Below are positions 1 to 6,103 of a DNA stretch of 12,964 nt, piece after piece. The stretch is from the NCBI GenBank assembly GCA_035541265.1, contig DATKNQ010000289.1, forward strand, positions 1-12,964. Direction: 5' to 3'. Made by a program: the position numbers and the translations under genes. Position 1 is the stretch's first letter. The number at the start of each line of letters is the position of its first letter. The notes beneath the pieces were generated by a model. The model made no database searches. It saw nothing but the letters and a program-made list of their open reading frames with translations, and had not been told where the DNA came from. The stretch comes from Bog-159 sp035541265 (GTDB lineage Bacteria > Acidobacteriota > Terriglobia > Bryobacterales > Bryobacteraceae).

Positions 1-303
1 GTCACCAAGGACGGCGCCAGTTCCGGCGGCGGCTCCATGGATTACGACCTCGACATGCCGCCCTACATTCAGGAAATGGCCGATTGGCTGGACGATCCCA
101 ATCGCGTCCATCCTTGCAATTTCGATAGCGCCTACAAAGGCTTCGAGATCATGATGGCCTTCTGCCGCTCGGCCGCCCAGGGCGGACAGATCGGATTGCC
201 GCTCACTTCCGCCGCGGACGAGATCCAGTTACTGAAGGATAGCGTCCCTGACCGGAAGATCCGGCTCGCCATCCCGGCCAGCGCCAAAGAGTACCCGTCT
301 TAG
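1..303 (+). CDS. Gfo/Idh/MocA-family oxidoreductase, C-terminal part (5' end outside window)
   Basis: The frame is open from base 1 and ends at TAG 301-303, leaving about 100 residues of a longer protein. The visible part has the usual tail of Gfo/Idh/MocA proteins: a Gly/Ser stretch, then 'PYIQEMADWLDD' (a helix placed where the family often has 'f..ei..f...i') and 'AYKGFEIMMAFCRSA', which resembles the final helix holding the 'a....i..a...SA..G' pattern. It closes with 'GLPL', as in the common 'g..v.lPl' ending. Family members are NAD(P)-dependent sugar or inositol dehydrogenases and related enzymes. The Rossmann domain lies outside the window, so substrate and cofactor cannot be read. The family call is moderately strong; a specific function would be a guess. 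Confidence 0.72.
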   Translation, partial: VTKDGASSGGGSMDYDLDMPPYIQEMADWLDDPNRVHPCNFDSAYKGFEIMMAFCRSAAQGGQIGLPLTSAADEIQLLKDSVPDRKIRLAIPASAKEYPS

Positions 304-310
304 TTCTTCG

Positions 311-339
311 TTGACACAGGTAATCGCCCGCGCTACCGT
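311..339 (+). promoter_or_regulatory. Candidate sigma-70 promoter before the propeller gene
   Basis: A perfect TTGACA (311-316) is followed after 17 bp by TACCGT (334-339), which keeps the three most conserved -10 positions (T1, A2, T6). Transcription would begin near 346. That is inside the longest reading frame (342) and would favour the in-frame ATG at 369. The -10 is weak, so this is only a candidate. Confidence 0.35.
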
Positions 340-341
340 CG

Positions 342-1325
342 ATGCCATGGAGATATCAGACCTCTATGTATGGAGGATGGAAAGAGACGCTGATTCTTGT
401 CAGCTTGACTTGCTACCTGGCGCTCGGCGCAGGCATGCACCCTCGGCTCGTCCCGGATTGGCAGGTTCGGTTGGCCCTGCACCCAAGCATAGCGTTCGCG
501 GCGGTGTGTCCTGACGGAAGCGTATACGCTGTCTCGGGGTCGGGCGAAGTCAGCCTGCTCGATTACCTTGGGCACCTAAGGGCTACTCGCACGACGAATG
601 TCTTGGAGAGCGCCGGCGCGGTGGCCTGTGGGCCTGGTCGCGATCTCTACATCGCGGGGAGGAATTCCAACGCGGCTACAGATTCCTTGGCTATCCTCCC
701 GAACATCGCGACAGCCCACGCTCAGCCGCGCCTCACGGATTTGGCCGTGCGGGCAACGGCGATAGCTGTGATTCATCGCGGCGTGATCGCAGTCGCCGGG
801 TATTCGAAAAATGGTTCCTGTCCCCTGCACCTCGTGTCGAGCGCCGGGCGCCTGATACGCTCCTTCGGCGAGTGTGGCGGCGCCGGGGCAACAGGCTCCG
901 AACTGGCCAACGGTTTCCTGCTTTGGAGAGAGCGCGAACAACGCCTGCTTTTCGTTCCGCGAAAGATGGCGGAGATTCAGATCTACGCCGCGGATGGCAC
1001 CCCAATTGCCGTTCGGGGGCTTGGTCCAATCCGGCCTGCTTCGGCACAGTGGGAAGAAGAAGACCCGCTCAGCGAGATCCGCGGCGTCGCTTTCCTGCCG
1101 GCAGGACACATCGTGGTGCAATCGCCGGATCGGGGGCTGTTGTTGTTTTCGCCGGATGTCACCGCGTTAGGGCCTGCCATAGGGACGAACTTAGGGACTC
1201 TGATTGGCGCAGACGACCGCGGGGGCTTGTACTTTCTGCGGCCCGACCGTATCGGCCGTGAGCATCTGTCACTGCCGCTCGCGGTACGGCCGCATGAGGA
1301 CACACATCCCTTGCTGAAATTGTAG
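342..1325 (+). CDS. Putative exported beta-propeller-like protein, function unknown
   Basis: This encodes 327 residues from ATG 342, or 318 from ATG 369. The later start fits the candidate promoter and gives a more typical N-terminus: a short stretch with one Lys, then a hydrophobic segment 'LILVSLTCYLALGAG'. That segment is a signal peptide or anchor, so the bulk probably lies outside the cytoplasm. The rest is rich in short beta-strand units with recurring patterns such as 'VAVCPDGSVYAVSG', 'VACGPGRDLYIAG', 'GVAFLPAGHIVVQS' and 'IGADDRGGLYFL'. These resemble blades of NHL/TolB/SMP-30-type propellers, roughly five or six of them. No catalytic motif is visible. Such proteins usually bind ligands or partners, but no specific role can be assigned. 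The gene lies 38 bp after the Gfo/Idh gene and is convergent with the H1-like gene. Confidence 0.7.
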   Translation: MPWRYQTSMYGGWKETLILVSLTCYLALGAGMHPRLVPDWQVRLALHPSIAFAAVCPDGSVYAVSGSGEVSLLDYLGHLRATRTTNVLESAGAVACGPGRDLYIAGRNSNAATDSLAILPNIATAHAQPRLTDLAVRATAIAVIHRGVIAVAGYSKNGSCPLHLVSSAGRLIRSFGECGGAGATGSELANGFLLWREREQRLLFVPRKMAEIQIYAADGTPIAVRGLGPIRPASAQWEEEDPLSEIRGVAFLPAGHIVVQSPDRGLLLFSPDVTALGPAIGTNLGTLIGADDRGGLYFLRPDRIGREHLSLPLAVRPHEDTHPLLKL

Positions 1326-1329
1326 GCGC

Positions 1330-1348
1330 CTGGTGAATAGTTCACCAG
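1330..1348. other. Perfect hairpin between convergent genes (8-bp arms, 3-nt loop)
   Basis: CTGGTGAA-TAG-TTCACCAG starts 4 bp after the stop codon of the propeller gene. There is no T-run on either side (CGTTTACTTATAT follows on the + strand), so it is not a classic intrinsic terminator. It may protect the 3' end, act as a weak or factor-assisted terminator for the + strand gene, or be a protein-binding palindrome. Confidence 0.45.
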
Positions 1349-1458
1349 CCGTTTACTTATATCTGTCCTTGGGCAGGCTGAAGCGGATACAGTCCCGGTG
1401 CGCACTCGTTCCGCCCGACTGGGCACCTCTGTTAGCTGGCTTTGCCGTCTGAGATCTC

Positions 1459-1956
1459 TTACTCCGCCGCCGGAGCTGAAGTTGCCGCCTCAGGCGCTGC
1501 TTCCACTGGTTTCGCCGGCGGAGCTTTCTTCGCCGCCTTCACCGGTGCAGCTTTCCTGGCGGCCTTCTTCGCCGGCGCCGGAGCGGCTTGCGACTTGTGG
1601 AAAGCTGCCCAGCGCTTCTTTGTCGCCGCGATGATGCGCGCGCGCCCTTCGGCGCTCAATTTGCGTTTCTGCGGCTTGGCCGCGCTGTTCGCTGCCTCGG
1701 GCTTCCGCTGTCCCGCTTTGTAAGCAGCCCACCGTTTCTTCTGCGCCAATGCGATCCGCTGGCGGGCAGCCGCGCTCATCGGCCGCCTCCCTCCGCCGGG
1801 CGCAGCCGCCGGCGCTGCTCCCGTCACCCTCTTGGGGACTCCGCCGACCCGGCTGCGGAGTTCGGCGATCCGTTCGTCTACCCTGCTTAGCGCCTCTTGC
1901 AAACCGATGAGTACGGCTTGCAGGAATTCATCGTCCGTCTTCTGTGACTGTGGCAT
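1459..1956 (-). CDS. Histone H1-like basic protein with duplicated R-I-x-x-A-x-K-K-R-W motif
   Basis: This 165-residue protein has three parts. Residues ~5-37 form a helix with acidic and basic residues and a coiled-coil look ('VDERIAELRSRV'). Residues ~57-120 hold two copies of one basic motif: 'MSAAARQRIALAQKKRWAAY' (60-79) and 'LSAEGRARIIAATKKRWAAF' (100-119), spaced 40 residues apart. Residues ~123-165 are a low-complexity Ala/Lys/Pro tail like the C-terminal domain of histone H1. I know the single motif from many acidobacterial proteins; its Arg/Lys-rich helix suggests nucleic-acid binding. A nucleoid-associated or DNA-compacting role is inferred, not shown. The start is ATG 1956, only 6 nt after a perfect TATAAT and with no Shine-Dalgarno sequence. 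Confidence 0.75.
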   Translation of the reverse strand: MPQSQKTDDEFLQAVLIGLQEALSRVDERIAELRSRVGGVPKRVTGAAPAAAPGGGRRPMSAAARQRIALAQKKRWAAYKAGQRKPEAANSAAKPQKRKLSAEGRARIIAATKKRWAAFHKSQAAPAPAKKAARKAAPVKAAKKAPPAKPVEAAPEAATSAPAAE

Positions 1957-1962
1957 TGCCTG

Positions 1963-1993
1963 ATTATACTCCCAACCAAGCCGCTTCTGTCGA
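1963..1993 (-). promoter_or_regulatory. Promoter of the H1-like gene, probably leaderless
   Basis: Read on the - strand, TCGACA (1993-1988, 5 of 6 matches to -35) is followed after 19 bp by a perfect TATAAT (1968-1963). Only six bases (1962-1957) separate this -10 from the ATG. The start of transcription would therefore fall at or next to the start codon. Confidence 0.6.
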
Positions 1994-2008
1994 AGTCATA
2001 CCGCCTGT

Positions 2009-2014
2009 TACAAT
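2009..2014 (+). promoter_or_regulatory. -10 element of the PfkB operon, probably leaderless
   Basis: TACAAT (5 of 6 matches) ends 6 nt before ATG 2021. No Shine-Dalgarno sequence is present in CAAGCG, and no good -35 is found at 16-18 bp. The arrangement mirrors the opposite promoter in the same 64-bp divergent region. Confidence 0.45.
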
Positions 2015-2020
2015 CAAGCG

Positions 2021-2938
2021 ATGTCTCTCGTGGTGGTTGGTTCGGTAGCTTATGACGGCGTGGAAACGCCGCACGGAAAAGTGGATCGTATGTTGGGAGG
2101 CGCCGCGACTTATATTGGTCTGGCGGCCAGCTACTTCACGCCCGTCAAGATCGTGGCGGTGGTCGGTGATGACTTCGCCAGTGAAGATGTCAGCCTGCTC
2201 GCCGGGAAGGGCATCGACCTGGAAGGGCTTGAGCGCGTGCCGGGCAAGACGTTTTTCTGGCAAGGCAAGTACACGCCCGATATGAACGATCGCGAGACTT
2301 TGCGCACCGATCTCAACGTCTTCGCCGATTTCCAGCCCAAGTTGCCGCCATCCTACCGCACCGCTCCTTACCTGCTGCTGGGTAATATTCAGCCCGCGCT
2401 GCAGAAGGGCGTGCGTACGCAGATGGACGGTCTGCACCTGGCCGGCGGCGACACCATGAACTACTGGATTCGCGATTATCGCGGCGAACTGCTCGAAACC
2501 CTGCGCGATTGGGACTTCCTGTTAATCAACGATAGCGAGGCCCGCATGCTCTCGGGCGAGCACGACCTGCGCCGCGCCGCCGCCAAAATCCTGGACATGG
2601 GACCGCGTACTCTCGTGGTGAAGCGCGGCGAGTACGGCGCCATCCTCTTCGCCGAAGCCTGCCATTTCATGGCGCCCGGTTACCTGCTGGAGAAAGTTGT
2701 GGATCCCACCGGCGCGGGCGATTGCTTCGCTGGGGGGTTTGCCGGATATCTCGCACAGCGCGGAGTGAATGCTTCTAGCGGTCCTGTAGACATGCGCGAG
2801 CTGCGCCGCGCCGTCATCTATGGCTCGGTGATGGGCAGCTTCTGTTGCGAGCAATTCGGAGTGGACCGCTTTCGTACCTTGACGCGGGAAGAGATTGACC
2901 AGAGATACAACGAATTCAAAGCCTGCACCGATTTTTGA
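2021..2938 (+). CDS. PfkB/ribokinase-family carbohydrate or nucleoside kinase
   Basis: The protein has 305 residues, the usual size for the family. The N-terminal substrate-binding region is 'VGSVAYDGVETP' (Asp12) followed by the Gly-Gly motif 'RMLGGAATYIGLA' (23-35). The C-terminal signature is 'DPTGAGDCFAGGF' (228-240), with the anion-hole GAG and Asp234 as the expected catalytic base; ATP would bind nearby. These enzymes transfer phosphate from ATP to a hydroxymethyl group of a sugar or nucleoside in the cytoplasm. Substrates range from ribose and fructose to adenosine and 2-keto-3-deoxygluconate, and the sequence does not let me choose. It is the first gene of an overlapping operon with a GT-C membrane protein and a DapF-like protein, which may point to sugar or envelope metabolism. 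The start ATG lies 6 nt after TACAAT. Confidence 0.88.
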   Translation: MSLVVVGSVAYDGVETPHGKVDRMLGGAATYIGLAASYFTPVKIVAVVGDDFASEDVSLLAGKGIDLEGLERVPGKTFFWQGKYTPDMNDRETLRTDLNVFADFQPKLPPSYRTAPYLLLGNIQPALQKGVRTQMDGLHLAGGDTMNYWIRDYRGELLETLRDWDFLLINDSEARMLSGEHDLRRAAAKILDMGPRTLVVKRGEYGAILFAEACHFMAPGYLLEKVVDPTGAGDCFAGGFAGYLAQRGVNASSGPVDMRELRRAVIYGSVMGSFCCEQFGVDRFRTLTREEIDQRYNEFKACTDF

Positions 2939-4514
2939 GACCGCCGCCGTCCTCCTGTTGTTGACTCTCTGGAGCGCCGCGTGTATCTGGTTCTTCTACG
3001 CGCGCGGCTACCTGGCGTATTACGGCGACGCGGAAGCGCATCTCAATATCGCGCGCCGCCTTGCCGACTCGCGCACGCCCGGCATCGACGAGCTCGGCTC
3101 CGTGTGGCTGCCGCTGCCTCACTTACTCGTCATGTTGTCCGCCCGGAACGACGCGCTATGGCGCACAGCCCTGGCCGGGTCTATCGTATCGGGCGCGTGC
3201 TTCGTCCTCGCCGGAACATTTCTGTTCGCCACCGTGCGGCGCATCTTCGCCAGCAGCATCGCCGCGGCCGCCGCCATCCTGGTCTTCGCCACGAATCCCA
3301 ACCTGCTCTACTTGCAGTCCACTGCCATGACCGAGCCGCTGTTCCTGTGCGAAGTGATGGCCCTGCTCTACTGCAGCGTTCTCTTTCGCGATACGCAATC
3401 CTGGCTCGCGATATGCGGCGCCGGGCTCGCCGGGCTCTGCGCCACGCTCACGCGCTACGATGGCTGGTTTCTGCTGCCCTTCGTCGCGCTCTTCTTCCTC
3501 ATCGCAGCCCAACGTCACCGCATCGCGAAAGCCGCGCTGTTCGCCATCCTCGCCGGCGCTGGACCGCTCGCCTGGTTCGGATACAACTGGTGGTGCTGCT
3601 CGAACATCCTCGATTTCTATAACGGACCTTACTCGCCGCGCGCCATCCAAGGCGGCCACTATTATCCCGGTCTGGGTAACTGGGCCAAGACGTGGCTCTA
3701 CTACCGCAGCGCCGTCCGATGGTGCGCCGGCGCGCCGCTATTTTGGATGGGCGCCGCCGGTCTGGTCGCCTGCGCGGCCTTCCGCAAAGCCCGCTGGCCC
3801 GCCTTCCTGTTACTGCTGCCCGGCGTCTTCTATATCTGGAGCATGCACTCGTCCGGCGGCACGCCGATCTTCTTGCCCGACCTGTGGCCCAACAGCTACT
3901 ACAACTCGCGCTACGGCCTGGCGGTTTTCCCAGCGCTGACTCTGGCTGCCGCCGCCCTGGTTGCGTGGATGCCTCCCCGCTGGCAGCGCTTCGCTGCTGC
4001 CGCCGCGGTGCTCGCCGCCGCCGCGCCGTGGCTGCTCCAGCCGCGCCCGGAAGCCTGGATCACCTGGAAGGAATCGCAAGTGAATTCCGACGCCCGCCGC
4101 GCCTGGACGCAACAAGCCGCGGCATACCTCGCGCCGCGCTATAAGCCGGGCACCGGCATCATCACCACGTTCGGTGATATCAGCGGCATCTTCCGCGCCG
4201 CCGGCATCCCGCTGCGCGAAACGCTGACTTGGGATAACTGGCCGCTGTGGCCCGCCGCCATCGCGCGCCCCGATCTGTTCCTTTGGGAAGAATGGGCCGT
4301 GGTGATGGGCGGCGATCCCGTCGAAACCGCGCTGGTACGCGCCGGCGCCAAAGGGCCGCGCTACGAATTAGTGAAGACCATCATCGTGCCGCGCGCGCCG
4401 GTCGTAGAGATTTATCATTGCTGTATCGGCCTCACGCCTCTCAACCACGATGCAGATTCCCTTCACGAAGGCTCATGGAGCCAAGAACGACTTCCTGCTG
4501 ACGAAGAGCAGTGA
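2895..4514 (+). CDS. Multi-pass membrane GT-C/PMT-like glycosyltransferase family protein
   Basis: This 539-residue protein is strongly hydrophobic. A first TM segment at ~17-36 is followed by the loop 'YYGDAEAHLNIARRL' (42-56). Asp45/Glu47 sit where GT-C enzymes (GT39/ArnT/PMT type) carry their catalytic acidic motif in the first extracytoplasmic loop. About ten more TM helices follow, then a soluble C-terminal part from ~390. Relatives move sugars from polyprenyl-phosphate donors to proteins, lipid A or other acceptors at the outer face of the inner membrane; donor and acceptor here are unknown. The start is TTG 2895, preceded by GGAAGAGA; no ATG exists in frame before residue ~80, which is inside the TM region. 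It overlaps the kinase by 44 bp and the DapF-like gene by 65 bp, so the three are probably co-translated. An EpsG/O-antigen-polymerase-like role cannot be excluded. Confidence 0.72.
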   Translation: MTRDTTNSKPAPIFETAAVLLLLTLWSAACIWFFYARGYLAYYGDAEAHLNIARRLADSRTPGIDELGSVWLPLPHLLVMLSARNDALWRTALAGSIVSGACFVLAGTFLFATVRRIFASSIAAAAAILVFATNPNLLYLQSTAMTEPLFLCEVMALLYCSVLFRDTQSWLAICGAGLAGLCATLTRYDGWFLLPFVALFFLIAAQRHRIAKAALFAILAGAGPLAWFGYNWWCCSNILDFYNGPYSPRAIQGGHYYPGLGNWAKTWLYYRSAVRWCAGAPLFWMGAAGLVACAAFRKARWPAFLLLLPGVFYIWSMHSSGGTPIFLPDLWPNSYYNSRYGLAVFPALTLAAAALVAWMPPRWQRFAAAAAVLAAAAPWLLQPRPEAWITWKESQVNSDARRAWTQQAAAYLAPRYKPGTGIITTFGDISGIFRAAGIPLRETLTWDNWPLWPAAIARPDLFLWEEWAVVMGGDPVETALVRAGAKGPRYELVKTIIVPRAPVVEIYHCCIGLTPLNHDADSLHEGSWSQERLPADEEQ

Positions 4515-5244
4515 GGCGCCCGCCGCGGACCTGCCCGCGATCGCGCGCGCCATTTGCGACCGCCATACCGGCGTGGGTGCCGATGGCTGGATGCTCATCG
4601 ATCCCGCGCCTGCCGCCGACTACGACGGCGCCATCCGCCTGTTCAATTCCGATGGCAGCGAAGCGGAAATCTCGGGCAACGGCACGCGCTGCGCCGCCGC
4701 TTTCCTGATCGAGCACGGATGCCGTCAGAATGAACTTCGCATTCGCACCGGCGCGGGCATCAAGCTGCTTCGCCTGCTCGAACAAGAGGGCCTGCGCTAC
4801 CTGTTCGAAATGAATATGGGCCGCCCGGAATTCACCGCCGAAAGATTCATGTTGCCGCTATCGGAAGGTCCGCGCGACGTGTCCCTCGTGTGGGTCGGCA
4901 ATCCCCAATGCGCCATGCCAGTCGCCGATTTCGACTTCGACTGGTGCGCCATGGGAGCTGAGATCGAACGTCACCCGCACTTCCCCAAACGCACCAACGT
5001 TTCGTTTTTGCGCGCGCTCGACGAGCATACGCTCGAAGTCCGCTTCTGGGAACGCGGCGCCGGCGAAACCATGAGCTCCGGCACCGGATCGACCGGCGCC
5101 ATCGCCACCGCTGCCCGCCGCGGCCTGATCCAAAGTCCCGCGCGCGTCGTCACGCCCGCCGGACCGATGGAAGTGTGCTGGTCCGATGAAATCTTTCTCA
5201 CCGGACCGGCCGAAATCATCGCCACCGGAACGTTCTTCCTCTAG
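4450..5244 (+). CDS. DapF-fold protein (diaminopimelate epimerase-like) with Ser/Ser/Gln in place of Cys/Cys/His
   Basis: The protein has 264 residues, near the normal DapF length of ~275. Family landmarks are all in order: 'FTKAHGAKNDFLL' (5-17), 'RHTGVGADGWMLI' (38-50), 'FNSDGSEAEISGNGTRCAA' (65-83), 'VGNPQCAM' (149-156), 'WERGAGETMSSGTGSTGA' (200-217). DapF interconverts LL- and meso-diaminopimelate with two cysteines, found in 'CGNG' and 'ACGSG'. Here both are Ser: Ser75 (TCG at 4672-4674) and Ser210 (TCC at 5077-5079). The 'GNPH' histidine is Gln153. Glu201 of 'WERGAGET' remains. Normal two-thiol racemase chemistry should therefore be impaired. It may be a paralogue with another isomerase or lyase activity, or a lineage variant. 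It ends a three-gene operon, has no clear Shine-Dalgarno sequence, and is probably translated by coupling to the gene it overlaps. I withhold the symbol dapF because of the active site. Confidence 0.82.
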   Translation: MQIPFTKAHGAKNDFLLTKSSEAPAADLPAIARAICDRHTGVGADGWMLIDPAPAADYDGAIRLFNSDGSEAEISGNGTRCAAAFLIEHGCRQNELRIRTGAGIKLLRLLEQEGLRYLFEMNMGRPEFTAERFMLPLSEGPRDVSLVWVGNPQCAMPVADFDFDWCAMGAEIERHPHFPKRTNVSFLRALDEHTLEVRFWERGAGETMSSGTGSTGAIATAARRGLIQSPARVVTPAGPMEVCWSDEIFLTGPAEIIATGTFFL

Positions 5245-5245
5245 C

Positions 5246-5620
5246 CTATCGTCCCGGGTGCTCGCCCTCCGGCGGCTTTGTGGCCGGTTCTTCCGCCCCG
5301 CGATGGCAGGTGTAGCACGTCACGTGCATCTTGCCGTCCGGAAAGTGGCCGTTGATGTCGTGCACCATCTCGATCATCTTGCGCGCGATCTCCTTCTGCG
5401 GTTTTTCATCGCTCGCGAAATCTCCCTGCACGTGGCAGAAGTCGCATCGTACACCCAGGGCCATGCGGAATGCGCCCATGGTCTCCATCAGGTGCTCGGG
5501 CTTCAGGAGCTTCAGGTTTTTGGGCTCCGGAAAATGCCGTCCGGGAGGCGGCGGACCCTGCGGCTGCTCTTGCCCCAAAGCGGCCAGTGAAAGACACAGA
5601 ACCAGCATCGATAGTTTCAT
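5246..5620 (-). CDS. Small exported diheme c-type cytochrome (reaction-centre cytochrome c-like)
   Basis: The protein has 124 residues. An N-terminal signal peptide (residues 1-16, 'LVLCLSLAALG', cleavage near Gln17) leads to a Pro-rich linker and two heme-attachment sites, 'CDFCH' (59-63) and 'CYTCH' (102-106). Met45 and Met48 precede the first site and are candidate axial ligands. This Met-then-CxxCH layout matches the domain of the photosynthetic reaction-centre cytochrome subunit (CytoC_RC type). Acidobacteria use such proteins widely outside photosynthesis, as small periplasmic electron carriers. The partner is unknown. The gene is tail to tail with the DapF-like gene, with 1 bp between the stop codons and no room for a terminator. 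Upstream, TAATAAT lies 9-10 nt from the ATG and no Shine-Dalgarno sequence is seen. Confidence 0.87.
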   Translation of the reverse strand: MKLSMLVLCLSLAALGQEQPQGPPPPGRHFPEPKNLKLLKPEHLMETMGAFRMALGVRCDFCHVQGDFASDEKPQKEIARKMIEMVHDINGHFPDGKMHVTCYTCHRGAEEPATKPPEGEHPGR

Positions 5621-5629
5621 ATGGGGATC

Positions 5630-5636
5630 ATTATTA
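5630..5636 (-). promoter_or_regulatory. -10-like element of the cytochrome gene
   Basis: On the - strand TAATAAT is followed after 9 nt (GATCCCCAT) by the ATG at 5620. GTGACG lies about 16 bp upstream as a weak -35 (4 of 6). Transcription would start only 2-3 nt before the ATG, again with no Shine-Dalgarno sequence. Confidence 0.4.
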
Positions 5637-5654
5637 CACGCGACGTGCGAATCG

Positions 5655-6098
5655 TCACTGCGCGGATGCTAAAACTTCCGCGGGCTCCGGCTTGCCGCGC
5701 TTGGCATACCGGATCACGCCGTCCGGTCCGATCAGGTACACGGTGCGCTTCACCATCAGTCCGTTGGCGTGATACAGCGCCGCCACCTTTTGGCCGCTAT
5801 CCACCAACAGCGGAAATGGAAAATGATACTTCTGCTGAAACTTCAGGTGGCTCTCCGCGCTCCCCGGATTGACGCCGAACACCCGCGTGTTGTGTTCGCT
5901 CGCCGCCGCCCATTGGTCGCGGAACTCACACAGTTGCTTGCGGCACACCATGGTGTCGTCACCCGGATAAAACACCAGCACCACGTTGCTGCCGCGCAGG
6001 CCGGAGAGCTTCACCGGCTTGCCATCCTGTTGAGGTAGTCTGAAATCCGGCGCCGGCGAGCCGACAGGTAGCGGATCCGAAAATAGCCAGTCAAGCAT
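5655..6098 (-). CDS. Thioredoxin-dependent peroxiredoxin, Bcp/AhpC-TSA type
   Basis: The protein has 147 residues from ATG 6098; an in-frame GTG at 6119 would add seven. I prefer the ATG because it starts 5 nt after the stop of the upstream GNAT gene and has GGAAGG 12 nt before it. The fold is a Prx thioredoxin fold: 'VGSPAPDFRLPQQDG' at the N-terminus, then 'VVLVFYPGDDTMVCRKQLCEFRD'-type active site. The peroxidatic Cys sits in 'DTMVC', and a second Cys follows five residues later, as the resolving Cys does in Bcp proteins. Near the C-terminus 'RTVYLIGPDGVIRYAKRG' is the usual strand-loop-strand. It should reduce H2O2 and organic peroxides in the cytoplasm using thioredoxin. No signal peptide is visible. 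Confidence 0.88.
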   Translation of the reverse strand: MLDWLFSDPLPVGSPAPDFRLPQQDGKPVKLSGLRGSNVVLVFYPGDDTMVCRKQLCEFRDQWAAASEHNTRVFGVNPGSAESHLKFQQKYHFPFPLLVDSGQKVAALYHANGLMVKRTVYLIGPDGVIRYAKRGKPEPAEVLASAQ

Positions 6099-6103
6099 GC
6101 GCG

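Noticed and set aside
1326..1458. Possible small RNA or intrinsic terminator between the propeller and H1-like genes
   Set aside because: Apart from the palindrome, no T-run, promoter pair or second stable hairpin was found.
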